From HGM12713 sp045593725 (GTDB lineage: Bacteria > Bacillota > Clostridia > Oscillospirales > CAG-272), in NCBI GenBank assembly GCA_045593725.1, contig JAZNXE010000009.1, positions 1 through 62,323 on the forward strand: a stretch of 62,323 nt of DNA, given 5' to 3'. How positions within the stretch are numbered: position 1 is the first letter of the stretch; each line of letters begins with the position of its first letter. The notes beneath the pieces are model-generated. The model ran no database searches. It was not told the origin of the DNA and worked only from the letters and a program-made list of their open reading frames with translations. The position numbers were made by a program, and so were the translations under genes. This document shows, piece after piece, positions 41,703 to 50,485 of the stretch.

Positions 41703-43462
41703 TATTTCTTTCTGAGGGCTGCTATTTTTTCGGCATCCGGGGTTACGTAAGCCGTCCAGTTGGTGTGGTATATGACAAATCCGGGCTTTGACCCCGCTAC
41801 ACGCTTAACGTTCTTGGCAAGAGTGTAGTCAACCGCTATATTCGCGCCCTCAGCGCCCGAGTAGTAGGCGGCTATCTCTGCCGCTGTGGTAAAATCGAGG
41901 TCGGTAGGCTCTCTGCCATCGGTTACGAGAAGCACGTGGGAGCCGTGGGTCTGCTTTGCGTGAAACCAATAATCCTGCTTTTCGGCAAGGCGGTGGGTTA
42001 TATATTCGTTTTGCAGATTATTCTTTCCGCAGAGCACCTTCATTCCGTCGGGAGTTTCAAATTGCATTACAGCAGGATTTTTCTGCTTATGGGAAGCGGT
42101 GTAAGTTTTCATTTTTGAAGCGTAGCCCGAGCGGTAAAGCTCGTCCCGTATCTCAAGAAGGTCGGCGGGGGATTCCGCCTTGGTCAGTGCCCCAAATACA
42201 GTGTAGATATACTCAAGCTCGTTCTTCCCAATTTCAATCTGCTTGGCAAGCTCTATCTTGGCGGTCTTGCTTTTGGCGTATTTTTTGTAATACCGCTGAG
42301 CGTTTGCGGCGGGGGTAAGACGCGCGTCAAGCTCTATACGCACCACGGGACAGTTGCCCTCTTCGTCCATGCTCTCCCAGTCCTCAAGCTCGGCGATGGC
42401 AGTCTTTCTCTCTAAGCGGTAGATGTTGGCGGTGAGTAGGTCGCCGTATTTTCTGTACTTTTCTCCCTCCTCACACGCCCTAAGCTCTGCGCTTTGAAGC
42501 TCCAGCTTCTTTTTTAGTCGGCTTTCGGCGTTGGTCAGCAGGCGGAGAATATCCGAGGCGCGCTGATGCACTCTTTGCTTGTTATCACGACCTGCGAAAT
42601 ATGTGTCGAGAAGCTTACCCGCGCTTGAGAAATCGCGCCTTTCGTAGCTTCCGTACTGGTACAGGGGCATAAAGGAATATTCCACGCATTCATCACCGTT
42701 AAGAATCAGGCAGGGAGAAAAACGCTCCTCCTTTATTATCTGCGTAACGCGGGAAAAATCCTTGTAAATATCCTCGGGGAAGCAATAACCCACGGGGGTA
42801 TCGGTGTGAGCCGTTGATGAAAAGACTATTTCTCTTGCCACTACGGGAGAAATACCCGAAAAGGTGCTGACAAGAAATTTATCACAGGGCTTTTCCTTGG
42901 GGGCAGAGGCGAAAAGTGAAAGGAAATCCTCCCTTTCCACCGTAAGCGGATTTACCTTATCTCCCTGAGAGGGGAGGGTGTAGGTCACCCCGGGGATGAG
43001 CTGACGCGCGCTGTCAAAGGAAAAATCGGTGGTACGCAGAGCGGTTATTACCTTTTTGTTTCCGTCTGCGAATATAAGATTGCTGTATTTGCCCATAAGC
43101 TCGGCGATAAGATATCGCTTACACTCAAAGCCCATTTCGTCCCTTGTGTCAAAGCCGAGAAAAGCCACTCGGTCAAAGTCCGCCTGACTTATCTCGGTAA
43201 GCTTTGCCCCCTGGAGATATTTTCTCAGGAGCATACAGAACATAGGAGGGTTTTGGGGGTTTTCCTTAGGGGCTTCGGTGAAGCTGATACGGGGGTTATT
43301 AGAGCCGGCATTAATGAGCAGACGCTTTCCTCCCTCAAAGCTTCGCATCTGAAGCAGTATCTCGTCGCGCTCGGGCTGATATACCTTTTCAATTCTTGCG
43401 CCCAAGGCTGCCTCTCTTAGCTCAGAGAGGGTACAAGAGAGCATTCCCGCGTCAAATGCCAT
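41702..43462 (-). CDS. rqcH: RqcH/NFACT-family ribosome quality control protein (Rqc2 homologue)
   Basis: 586 residues. NFACT-N starts 'MAFDAGMLSCTLSELREAALGARIEKVYQPERDEI' (quoted in part); the 'DFDRVAFLGF' segment keeps the Asp-Arg pair needed for alanine tailing. A coiled coil (about 295-425) follows, and the NFACT-R domain ends the protein with 'YWFHAKQTHGSHVLLVTDG' and 'GSKPGFVIYH'. RqcH binds stalled 50S-peptidyl-tRNA and adds C-terminal Ala tails; older annotations call it fibronectin-binding protein. It is 23 bp downstream of a HAD phosphatase gene and probably co-transcribed. Confidence 0.94.
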   Translation of the reverse strand: MAFDAGMLSCTLSELREAALGARIEKVYQPERDEILLQMRSFEGGKRLLINAGSNNPRISFTEAPKENPQNPPMFCMLLRKYLQGAKLTEISQADFDRVAFLGFDTRDEMGFECKRYLIAELMGKYSNLIFADGNKKVITALRTTDFSFDSARQLIPGVTYTLPSQGDKVNPLTVEREDFLSLFASAPKEKPCDKFLVSTFSGISPVVAREIVFSSTAHTDTPVGYCFPEDIYKDFSRVTQIIKEERFSPCLILNGDECVEYSFMPLYQYGSYERRDFSSAGKLLDTYFAGRDNKQRVHQRASDILRLLTNAESRLKKKLELQSAELRACEEGEKYRKYGDLLTANIYRLERKTAIAELEDWESMDEEGNCPVVRIELDARLTPAANAQRYYKKYAKSKTAKIELAKQIEIGKNELEYIYTVFGALTKAESPADLLEIRDELYRSGYASKMKTYTASHKQKNPAVMQFETPDGMKVLCGKNNLQNEYITHRLAEKQDYWFHAKQTHGSHVLLVTDGREPTDLDFTTAAEIAAYYSGAEGANIAVDYTLAKNVKRVAGSKPGFVIYHTNWTAYVTPDAEKIAALRKK

Positions 43463-43485
43463 AGTTCAAAAATTCCTTTCTGTAA

Positions 43486-44301
43486 TCAGCCGAACATCAG
43501 TCGGTTTACTTCGGCGAGAGAATCAAATATAAAATCGGGTCTGTCCTCCTCACACGCGGCGTCAACGTCGGCGAGTTGAGTTTCACCCGAAAGGACCAGC
43601 ACAGAGCATACGCCAAAGCTCTTGCCCAGCGCGATATCGGTGTAAAGTCTGTCGCCGAATATGCACATCTCGCTGTTGTCAAAGCCCGTCGCCTCTCCTA
43701 TCATTTCAACCGTTTCCTTATAGGGCTTTCCGAAGTATGTAGGAGTCTTGCCTGTGGAGGCGGTGACCAGAGCCGCAATAGCTCCGCTGTCGGGAATAAA
43801 TCCGTCCTCGGTGGGGCAGTTGAGGTCGGGGTGAGTGGAGAGATACTCCGCGCCGTTCCTTATAAGACGGCAGGCGATATTGAGCTTTTCGTAGGTAAGC
43901 GTAGTATCAAAGCCTGTAATAACTATGTCCGCCCCGGTTGGGTTTTCTGCAACGCCGTTAAGCACCTTTATTCCTTTTGCTCTGTATTCCTCAATAAGCT
44001 CATCGGTGGCTACCATATACACCGATTTTGTTGCTCTGTATCTGTTGAGAAATTCAAATGTAACGTCCCCTGAGGTCATTATCTCATCGGCGGTAGGCTC
44101 ATAGCCCATTCGGGTGAGCTTCTCCAGATAGAAGGGAGAGGTGTGGGAGGCATTGTTTGTAAAAAAGAGCACTTTTTTGCCGCTCTTGCGAAGATTTTTG
44201 ATAAATTCTATTGCGAAACCGAAGGGAATCCCTCCGAGATATATAGTGCCGTCCATATCAAAGATAAACAGCTTTTTGTCTTTTATTACGTTGATATCCA
44301 T
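43486..44301 (-). CDS. HAD-IIA family phosphatase (NagD/4-nitrophenylphosphatase-like)
   Basis: 271 residues. Motif I 'IFDMDGTIYLGG' (nucleophile Asp), motif II 'FFTNNAS', and motif IV 'IFGDRLYTDIALG', with the C2-cap of the IIA class between about 80 and 190. Such enzymes dephosphorylate sugar phosphates, nucleotides or pyridoxal phosphate. Substrate not deducible. GGGAG 7 nt upstream and an overlapping divergent promoter pair with coaW support the start. Confidence 0.93.
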   Translation of the reverse strand: MDINVIKDKKLFIFDMDGTIYLGGIPFGFAIEFIKNLRKSGKKVLFFTNNASHTSPFYLEKLTRMGYEPTADEIMTSGDVTFEFLNRYRATKSVYMVATDELIEEYRAKGIKVLNGVAENPTGADIVITGFDTTLTYEKLNIACRLIRNGAEYLSTHPDLNCPTEDGFIPDSGAIAALVTASTGKTPTYFGKPYKETVEMIGEATGFDNSEMCIFGDRLYTDIALGKSFGVCSVLVLSGETQLADVDAACEEDRPDFIFDSLAEVNRLMFG

Positions 44302-44330
44302 TAAAATTCTCCCAAAAATATCTTGAGGAT

Positions 44331-44373
44331 ATTATATCATATTATTGATTTTTTTTCAACCGTGTGTTATAAT
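44331..44373. promoter_or_regulatory. Overlapping divergent promoters for the HAD gene and coaW
   Basis: Minus: TTGAAA (44354-44359), 17-bp spacer ending ATGA, TATAAT (44331-44336). Plus: TTGATT (44345-44350), 17 bp, TATAAT (44368-44373). The -35 regions overlap, so polymerase can bind only one way at a time. Confidence 0.75.
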
Positions 44374-44414
44374 TATTTTATAGTATGTGCCAAATACAAC
44401 GTTTGGAGGTAGAA

Positions 44415-45278
44415 ATGCGGACTGTCATAGGAATAGATATTGGCGGAAGCACCACTAAGATAGTAGGACTTCGCACCGACGGCGCGGGTAATGCCACGCT
44501 TATAGAGCCTTTGTTTGTAAGAGCCACCGACGCGGTTACGTCTGTGTACGGGGCATTCGGAAGGTTTACTATGGAGAACGGAATCGGGCTTGAGGATATA
44601 GACCGGGTGCTTATGACCGGTGTTGGCTCTTCCTTTATAGATAAGCCCTTATACTCTCTTGAGTGTGAGAAGGTATCCGAATTTCGCTCGGTAGGCAAGG
44701 GAGGTCTTTATCTTTCGGGGCTTGACGAGGCAATAGTAGTAAGCATGGGCACGGGAACGGCGCTGATGCACGCAAAAAAGGTAGGCGGTGAGATACATAC
44801 CGATTATCTTGGAGGAACGGGAGTCGGCGGAGGAACGCTTATAGGACTTTCGAGAAAAATGCTTGGGGTAGATAACATAGAGCATTTTGAACAGCTTTGC
44901 GAGGACGGCGACCTTGGAAATATAGACCTTCGTATAAAGGATATGTCAAGCGACCACAGCTTCCAGATAAACGACGAGATAACGGCGTCAAACTTCGGTA
45001 AGCTTTCCGACCTTGCTACGCCCAGTGATATAGCCCTCGGTATTGCCAATATGGTGGGAGAAACCATTGCTATGCTTGCGGTGTTTTCTGCCAGAAGCTT
45101 TGGCATAAAGGATGTGGTGCTTACCGGAAACCTTACGGCGATTAAGGCTGTCGCGCGGGTTTTTGAGGGACTTGAAAGTATGTTTGGCGTAAAATTTATA
45201 ATTCCCGAAAAATCTCAATTTGCAACGGTTATCGGCGCTGCGCTTTGCGACAGCGATAAAAAGGGCGAAAATGAGTAA
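44415..45278 (+). CDS. coaW: Type II pantothenate kinase
   Basis: 287 residues from the ATG at 44415 (GGAGG 5 nt upstream). ASKHA fold: 'VIGIDIGGSTTKIVGL' (phosphate loop 1), 'SMGTGTALMHA', and 'GGTGVGGGTLIGLSRKMLG'; adenosine-site 'VVLTGNLTAIKAV'. It phosphorylates pantothenate, the first step of CoA synthesis. The type II form, resembling the staphylococcal and eukaryotic enzymes, is usually not feedback-inhibited by CoA. Monocistronic; a small hairpin (CCCCTCGGC / GCCAAGGGG) lies after the stop. Confidence 0.92.
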   Translation: MRTVIGIDIGGSTTKIVGLRTDGAGNATLIEPLFVRATDAVTSVYGAFGRFTMENGIGLEDIDRVLMTGVGSSFIDKPLYSLECEKVSEFRSVGKGGLYLSGLDEAIVVSMGTGTALMHAKKVGGEIHTDYLGGTGVGGGTLIGLSRKMLGVDNIEHFEQLCEDGDLGNIDLRIKDMSSDHSFQINDEITASNFGKLSDLATPSDIALGIANMVGETIAMLAVFSARSFGIKDVVLTGNLTAIKAVARVFEGLESMFGVKFIIPEKSQFATVIGAALCDSDKKGENE

Positions 45279-45309
45279 AAATATATCCCCTCGGCTATGC
45301 CAAGGGGAA

Positions 45310-45542
45310 GGGGCTGTCTCATTAAGATGCAGAAGTCGCGAAAGCCTTCTCGTCGGCGTACAAAGGTACGCCAGAGAGCGTTTTCGCGGCTAAAAAACAC
45401 AAATAAAAATGAAATTTGAAAGGTTTACCTTGAAAATTTCTACACAAAAACCGCTTTCACTATCGTCCTTTGATAGCAAAAGCGGCTTTTTTATCCTTTA
45501 TTTGCTTGTGCGTTTTTGTTCTGCGCTAAGTGACACAGCTCC
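45310..45542. mobile_element. MITE-like element, copy 2 (233 bp)
   Basis: Left end 'ggggctgtctcattaagatg' and right end (reverse complement) 'ggagctgtgtcacttagcgc' match the ends of copy 1 at 17185-17356. The interior shares 'aaaaatgaaatttgaaaggt' and the CCGCTTTCACTATCG hairpin. Copy 2 carries about 60 extra bp near its left end, including a 'gaaagccttctcg...' inverted stretch. Confidence 0.75.
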
Positions 45543-45545
45543 AGA

Positions 45546-46412
45546 TTATTTGTTTATTGTCTTGTAAAGCTCGTCCGAGAGGGCGGTAAACTCTGCTACG
45601 CCCAGCTTTTCTCCGCGGATATTGACGTCGTGTCCGCATTTTGCTATGATGTCGGTTATTTCCTCCTTGGAAAGCTCGTTGAATACCGCCGAAAGGGCGT
45701 TGGGCAGAGTCTTTCTGCGCTGCTCAAAGGCGGCGCGTATGGTGCGGAAGAACGTGCGCTCATCCATAGGCTTATAGGGCTTCTCACTGTGTAGTTTTAT
45801 GCGTACCACGGAGGAATCTACCTTAGGCGCGGGGATGAAGTTGGCGGCGCTCACCTTGAAGAGCTTTTCGGGAGAACCGTAATAGCCGAGCACCGAGGTT
45901 ATAGCTCCGCAATTCTTGTCCCCCGGTGTGGCGCAAAGGCGGTCGGCAACCTCGGACTGTATCATTATGGTAATATATTCAAAGGGAAGCCCCGACTCAA
46001 GAAGCTTCATAAGGATAGGTGTTGTGATGTAGTAGGGAAGATTCGCGCAGACCGACACCTTACCGTTCTCAAAATAGGGAGCAAGTATGGCGGCGAGGTC
46101 TGCCTTCATAACGTCCTCGTTGATGACAGTGATGTTTTTGTAGTCCCCGAGAGTGTATCTGAGGACGGGAATCAGTCCGTGGTCTATCTCAAGAGCCACC
46201 ACGTTTTTGTATCTCTGGGCAAGCTCCCTTGTGAGTGAGCCTATACCCGGCCCGATTTCAAGAATAGTGCTGTCAGCGTTATCACAGCAGCTGTCGGCAA
46301 TGTCCTCTACCACCATATTGTTAGTAAGAAAATTCTGACCGAACTCCTTTCTGAAGTTCAGAGAGAACATAGCCATTATCTGTTTTATGGTTTTTATATC
46401 GCAAAGATTCAT
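45546..46412 (-). CDS. ksgA: 16S rRNA dimethyladenosine transferase (KsgA/RsmA)
   Basis: 288 residues from the ATG at 46412, as GGGAG lies 5 nt upstream; an ATG at 46424 would place the RBS within the gene. Motifs: 'FRKEFGQNFLTN', SAM site 'LEIGPGIGSLTREL', catalytic 'NLPYYITTPI'. It dimethylates A1518 and A1519 (E. coli numbering) in 16S rRNA helix 45. It follows tRNA-Thr and its terminator on the same strand. Confidence 0.96.
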   Translation of the reverse strand: MNLCDIKTIKQIMAMFSLNFRKEFGQNFLTNNMVVEDIADSCCDNADSTILEIGPGIGSLTRELAQRYKNVVALEIDHGLIPVLRYTLGDYKNITVINEDVMKADLAAILAPYFENGKVSVCANLPYYITTPILMKLLESGLPFEYITIMIQSEVADRLCATPGDKNCGAITSVLGYYGSPEKLFKVSAANFIPAPKVDSSVVRIKLHSEKPYKPMDERTFFRTIRAAFEQRRKTLPNALSAVFNELSKEEITDIIAKCGHDVNIRGEKLGVAEFTALSDELYKTINK

Positions 46413-46436
46413 AGGCGCTCCCATTAGTTACGAATT

Positions 46437-46464
46437 AAAAAGCACTGCCTCGGGCAGTGCTTTT
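46437..46464 (-). terminator. Terminator of tRNA-Thr
   Basis: Minus strand AAAAAGCACTGCC cga GGCAGTGCTTTTT, starting directly after the CCA. Confidence 0.88.
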
Positions 46465-46540
46465 TGGAGCTGGTGATGTGACTCGAACACACGACCTGCT
46501 GATTACGAATCAGCTGCACTACCGACTGTGCTACACCAGC
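46465..46540 (-). tRNA. tRNA-Thr (CGT)
   Basis: 76 nt with encoded CCA. Acceptor GCTGGTG pairs with CACCAGC; anticodon stem-loop GCTGA TTCGTAA TCAGC gives anticodon CGT; T arm GTGTG TTCGAGT CACAT. Confidence 0.93.
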
Positions 46541-46654
46541 AATATGACCATATTATTATAATCTATAAAATCAGGTTTGTCAATAGCTTTCGGCTATTTT
46601 TTTGGATGGTTTGGCGCAAATAACAACAAAATCTGCCAAATGCGAAAAAAGTCC

Positions 46655-46683
46655 TTGATTTATTTTTCTCTTTGTTATATAAT
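46655..46683 (+). promoter_or_regulatory. Promoter of the comEB-to-dnaI operon
   Basis: TTGATT (46655-46660), 17-bp spacer, TATAAT (46678-46683). Confidence 0.75.
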
Positions 46684-46727
46684 AGAAATGTGTATCCATT
46701 TTTAAGAAAAAGAAAGAGGATGGAAAA

Positions 46728-47216
46728 ATGAGCAGAGTTTCAAAGCATAATTATTATCTTGATATTGCCCAGACCGTGGCAGAGAGATGCACCTGCTTGC
46801 GTAAAAAATTCGGGGCAATTATAGTCAAGGATGACGTAATAGTTTCCACAGGCTACAACGGCGCTCCCAGAGGCAGGCAGAATTGCAGTGATATAGGCTA
46901 CTGTATGAGAGATAAGCTCAATATTCCCCGCGGTGAGAGATACGAGCTGTGCCGCTCGGTACACGCCGAGGCTAACGCTATAATCGCGGCGGCGCGTGAG
47001 AGGATGCTCGGAGCTACCATATATATGGCGTGTCTTGACGCTAAGGACAACAGCCTTGTGAGCGGCACAAGCAGCTGTATGATGTGTAAGCGCCTTGTAA
47101 TAAACGCGGGAATTTCTCAGGTTATAGTACGTGATACCAAGGATGAATACCGTATAATAGACGTTCAGTCCTGGATAGAAGACGACGATTCCCTCAGCGG
47201 AATTTTCGGATATTGA
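46728..47216 (+). CDS. comEB: Deoxycytidylate (dCMP) deaminase family protein (ComEB)
   Basis: 162 residues. Zinc and catalytic motifs: 'HAEANAI' (His and catalytic Glu, about 76-82) and 'SCMMC' (two Cys ligands, about 111-115, with Ser in place of the usual Pro). 'TGYNGAPRG' is the family's substrate loop. It deaminates dCMP to dUMP, feeding thymidylate synthesis; the ComEB name derives from Bacillus, where no competence role is proven. First gene of a six-gene operon; the next gene starts 1 nt after its stop. Confidence 0.92.
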   Translation: MSRVSKHNYYLDIAQTVAERCTCLRKKFGAIIVKDDVIVSTGYNGAPRGRQNCSDIGYCMRDKLNIPRGERYELCRSVHAEANAIIAAARERMLGATIYMACLDAKDNSLVSGTSSCMMCKRLVINAGISQVIVRDTKDEYRIIDVQSWIEDDDSLSGIFGY

Positions 47217-47217
47217 T

Positions 47218-47667
47218 ATGAGCGCTGACGCTAAGGCGGTGCGGCTTACCGCCGAGATGCTCGGCGGAGCTGCTATACTTGAAGCTCGGTGCTTTTCCCA
47301 GCCCTGGAGCGAAAAGAGTCTTGAGCTATTACTGGGAGAGCGGGGAGTGGGATTTGCAATCCTTATTGATGGCTCGGTAGCCGCCTACGGCGGAATGATT
47401 ACCGTTCTTGACGAGGGGCAGATAACCAACATAGCCGTAGCCCCCGAGTATAGGCGCAGGGGCTTGGGGCGAGAGATACTTCGCTCCCTTGAGAACCATG
47501 CCCTAAAAAACGGCATAAGCCTTCTTTCTCTTGAGGTCAGAGCCTCAAACGCGGCGGCGCGCTCGCTTTATGTGTCCCAAGGGTGGAGCGAGGTCGGCGT
47601 AAGAAAGAATTTTTATAAGCTTCCCGCGGAGGACGCGGTGATAATGACAAAAGCATTAAAGGAATAA
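47218..47667 (+). CDS. rimI: Ribosomal protein alanine N-acetyltransferase RimI
   Basis: 149 residues. The GNAT acetyl-CoA site is 'VAPEYRRRGLGREIL' (about 78-92), with 'GQITNIAVAP' before it and the C-terminal 'LEVRASNAAARSLY' and 'GWSEVGVRKNFY' typical of RimI. It acetylates the N-terminal Ala of S18 in E. coli. It is placed directly before tsaD, the conserved Firmicutes order. Start set by 1-nt spacing from comEB. Confidence 0.93.
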   Translation: MSADAKAVRLTAEMLGGAAILEARCFSQPWSEKSLELLLGERGVGFAILIDGSVAAYGGMITVLDEGQITNIAVAPEYRRRGLGREILRSLENHALKNGISLLSLEVRASNAAARSLYVSQGWSEVGVRKNFYKLPAEDAVIMTKALKE

Positions 47668-47671
47668 TTCA

Positions 47672-48685
47672 ATGTATATTTTAGGCATAGAAAGCTCCTG
47701 TGACGAAACCTCGGCAGCCGTGGTGTGTATGGAGGAGGGGCGCAGAGAGGTGCTCTCCAACATAGTGGCATCCCAGATAGAGATACACCGTCTTTACGGC
47801 GGAGTAGTTCCCGAGATAGCCAGCAGAGCACACATTGAGGCAATAAGCCGCATAACCTACGAGGCTCTTGAGGTCGCGGGGCTGTCCATAGAGGATATAG
47901 GCTGTATAGCGGTCACATCCCACCCCGGACTTATAGGCGCACTTTTGGTAGGGGTCAATTTCGCCAAATCCCTTGCCTTTGCTCAGGGGATACCCTTAGT
48001 GGCGGTAAATCATATCAAAGCGCACATAGCGGCGGCATATCTTGAATACCCCGACCTTCGCGCGCCCTTTACAGCCCTTGTGGTATCGGGAGGGCATACG
48101 GCGTTTTACCGAGTCGATACGCCCACCGACCTTGTTGAGATAGGCGGAACACGGGATGACGCTGCAGGGGAGGCGTTTGACAAGATAGGCAGAGTTATAG
48201 GTATGCCATATCCCGCGGGGGCGGCTATGGATAAGCTGGCTTACGAGGGCGACCCCACAGCCATAAGGCTTCCTTCCCCCGCAATGATTGGGGATAACGC
48301 GGATTTCTCCTTCAGCGGACTTAAAACCGCGGCGCTGAATTACATAAATTCAGAGAGGCAGAAGGAAAAGGAACCCTCCCATGCTGATATGGCGGCATCC
48401 TATACCAAGGTCATAGTTGATGCTATCGTGAAGAAAACTCAATATATAATTGATAAATACGCTCCCGCGCAGCTTGTTCTTGCGGGGGGTGTGGCGGCAA
48501 ATTCTCATATAAGACGGGCGTTGGAGAGCCTTTGCGAAAAGAAAAGGGTCACCTTCTGCAAGCCAAGCATGAGTCTTTGCTCGGATAACGCCGCTATGGT
48601 GGCGGCTGCGGGATATTTTGAATATCTCGCGGGGAATTTTGCTACTACTTCGCTGAATGCGTCGGCAAGCGACGACGGCAATTGA
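47672..48685 (+). CDS. tsaD: tRNA N6-threonylcarbamoyladenosine synthase subunit TsaD
   Basis: 337 residues. N-terminal 'ILGIESSCDETSAAVV', metal ligands in 'HIKAH' (about 111-115), 'VSGGHTAFYRV' and the C-terminal 'LVLAGGVAANSHIR' with 'CSDNAAMVAAAG'. TsaD transfers threonylcarbamoyl to A37 of ANN-decoding tRNAs together with TsaB and TsaE, which are not in this window. Universal and near-certain. Confidence 0.97.
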   Translation: MYILGIESSCDETSAAVVCMEEGRREVLSNIVASQIEIHRLYGGVVPEIASRAHIEAISRITYEALEVAGLSIEDIGCIAVTSHPGLIGALLVGVNFAKSLAFAQGIPLVAVNHIKAHIAAAYLEYPDLRAPFTALVVSGGHTAFYRVDTPTDLVEIGGTRDDAAGEAFDKIGRVIGMPYPAGAAMDKLAYEGDPTAIRLPSPAMIGDNADFSFSGLKTAALNYINSERQKEKEPSHADMAASYTKVIVDAIVKKTQYIIDKYAPAQLVLAGGVAANSHIRRALESLCEKKRVTFCKPSMSLCSDNAAMVAAAGYFEYLAGNFATTSLNASASDDGN

Positions 48686-48698
48686 TTAAGGAGGAAAA

Positions 48699-49430
48699 AT
48701 GGCAGACAGCATAAAGAAGGTCGGCAGATACACGGACGACGTGGACGAGCTGCTGAGGAATGAGCCTGATTTTTCGTTTGGAGGGGAGCATGAGATATCA
48801 CGCCCCGACGTATCCTCGGCGGTAATAAAAAGACTGCCCAAATATTTCAGATATCTGCGCCAGCTCATAAGGCAGGGAAAGACGCGGGTCAGCTCGGCGG
48901 AGCTTTCAAGAATGATGAATCTCACCGCATCCCAGATAAGACAGGACCTTAACTGCTTCGGTGGCTTCGGTCAGCAGGGATACGGCTATAACGTAAACTA
49001 CCTTTACTCAAAAATATGCGAGATACTTGGAGTATCCTGCGGATTCCGAGCCGCCCTTATCGGTACGGGTAATCTTGGAAAGGCACTTGTGAGAAACCCT
49101 ATGTTTGAGAAGCGCGGAGTAGATGTGGTGGCGCTCTTTGACACCTCCCCTGAGGTCATAGGCAGGGAGGTAGCGGGGCTTAAGGTCTTATCTATGGATG
49201 AGCTTGAGAGTAAGCTTGAGGAGCTGGGAGTACATATAGCTATACTAACACTTCCCAAGGAATACGCCAACGAGGTGCTTTGCCGTCTTGAGGGAACAAG
49301 GGTAAAGGGTATATGGAACTTTACGGGCAAGGAGCTTGACGTGAGCGGAAGCAATATAGTAGTAGAGGACGTGCATCTGGGCGACTCGCTTATGGCACTC
49401 TGCTACGAGATAGCGAAAAATAAGGATTGA
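48699..49430 (+). CDS. rex: Redox-sensing transcriptional repressor Rex
   Basis: 243 residues. An N-terminal winged helix ('VSSAELSRMMNLTASQIRQD' then 'CFGGFGQQGYGYNV') and a Rossmann NAD(H) domain starting 'ALIGTGNLGKAL' (about 114-125) identify Rex. It senses the NADH/NAD+ ratio and represses fermentation genes. An N-terminal extension of about 40 residues precedes the winged helix. No clear Rex operator (TTGTGA-N6-TCACAA type) was found near its own operon. Confidence 0.95.
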   Translation: MADSIKKVGRYTDDVDELLRNEPDFSFGGEHEISRPDVSSAVIKRLPKYFRYLRQLIRQGKTRVSSAELSRMMNLTASQIRQDLNCFGGFGQQGYGYNVNYLYSKICEILGVSCGFRAALIGTGNLGKALVRNPMFEKRGVDVVALFDTSPEVIGREVAGLKVLSMDELESKLEELGVHIAILTLPKEYANEVLCRLEGTRVKGIWNFTGKELDVSGSNIVVEDVHLGDSLMALCYEIAKNKD

Positions 49431-49470
49431 GGGGCTGTAATTGCCCGTCGATAAAGAATTGAGGGGTAAT

Positions 49471-50469
49471 ATGGGAAAAACGGCTAAAAGAATAAAGTAC
49501 AGAAACTCACAGCTCCCAGAGGAGCTTGGGAAGATACTCTCCAACGCTGACGAGAATGACCTTAAAATACTTATAGCTCTTATGATGGCGGCTGATGAAA
49601 ATGGAGAGATACCCGAGGATTTTTCGGTGAGCAGCGCTTTGGGCGTTGAGAAAGCCGACGTTGCCGCGTCAGTGAAATTCTGGCGGGGAGCGGGTATCAT
49701 TGAGGGTGCTAAAAGCCAGAATGCCGCGAGAGCAAAAAAAGAGGTTGGCAATACCCCCAAGGAGCAAAAGGGCAGAGTGGAAACCGCTCACAGAAACGGT
49801 GCCGTTGAGAACAGTGAGGGAATATCTACATACGGAAGCGATGAGCTTGCCACTCTCTTTGAAAAGCGCAGAATATCCGCTGAGTTTATAGACGAGGCGC
49901 AGAGAGTGTTCGGCAAGACCTTCAATTCCTATGATACGGGAATAGTGGTAGGGCTTGTTGACCGCCTTGGCTTTGAGGAGGAGGCGGTGCTTGCCATACT
50001 TGCTTATATGACGAGAATAGGCAAAAAGGGTCTGCGATATACCGAAAAGGTAGCCTTGGGCTTTTATGACGACGGCTACACACGCACTCACGAGGTGGTG
50101 GAGCGTATAGCGGTTATAGAGCGCTCCAAGGAGGTCATTTCCAAGGTCAAGCAGCTTTTCGGTGTTGGCAGCAGAGAGCTGTCTCGAAGTGAGAAGACTA
50201 TGTTTGAAAAGTGGACTCAGAAATTTGGATACGACATAGACGTTATAAGATTGGCGTACGATATTACCATAGATATAAAGCACGAGCCAATACCGAAATA
50301 TACGGGAGCGATACTTGAAAGCTGGTATAACGAGGGTCTGCGCACGGCAGATGAAATTACCGCCTTTGAAAAGGCAAAGAAGGAGGGCAAGGCTCAGGAT
50401 GGCAAGAGCTATGACCTTGACGATTTCTTTGAGGCGGCGCTTAAGAGAAGCTTTGAGGACCTGAAATAA
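49471..50469 (+). CDS. dnaD: DnaD-domain replication initiation protein
   Basis: 332 residues from the ATG at 49471 with GAGGGG 4 nt upstream; a TTG 30 nt earlier is disfavoured. N-terminal DnaD_N-like helices and a C-terminal DnaB_2/DnaD domain with 'KWTQKFGYDIDVIRLAYDIT' (about 242-261) and 'YTGAILESWYNEGLRT', the conserved YxxxIxxxW motif. DnaD proteins remodel DNA and start helicase loading in low-GC Gram-positives. Followed by the DnaI-like loader, which fits a joint role. Confidence 0.88.
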   Translation: MGKTAKRIKYRNSQLPEELGKILSNADENDLKILIALMMAADENGEIPEDFSVSSALGVEKADVAASVKFWRGAGIIEGAKSQNAARAKKEVGNTPKEQKGRVETAHRNGAVENSEGISTYGSDELATLFEKRRISAEFIDEAQRVFGKTFNSYDTGIVVGLVDRLGFEEEAVLAILAYMTRIGKKGLRYTEKVALGFYDDGYTRTHEVVERIAVIERSKEVISKVKQLFGVGSRELSRSEKTMFEKWTQKFGYDIDVIRLAYDITIDIKHEPIPKYTGAILESWYNEGLRTADEITAFEKAKKEGKAQDGKSYDLDDFFEAALKRSFEDLK

Positions 50470-50485
50470 ATAAAAAGAGGTTTTT

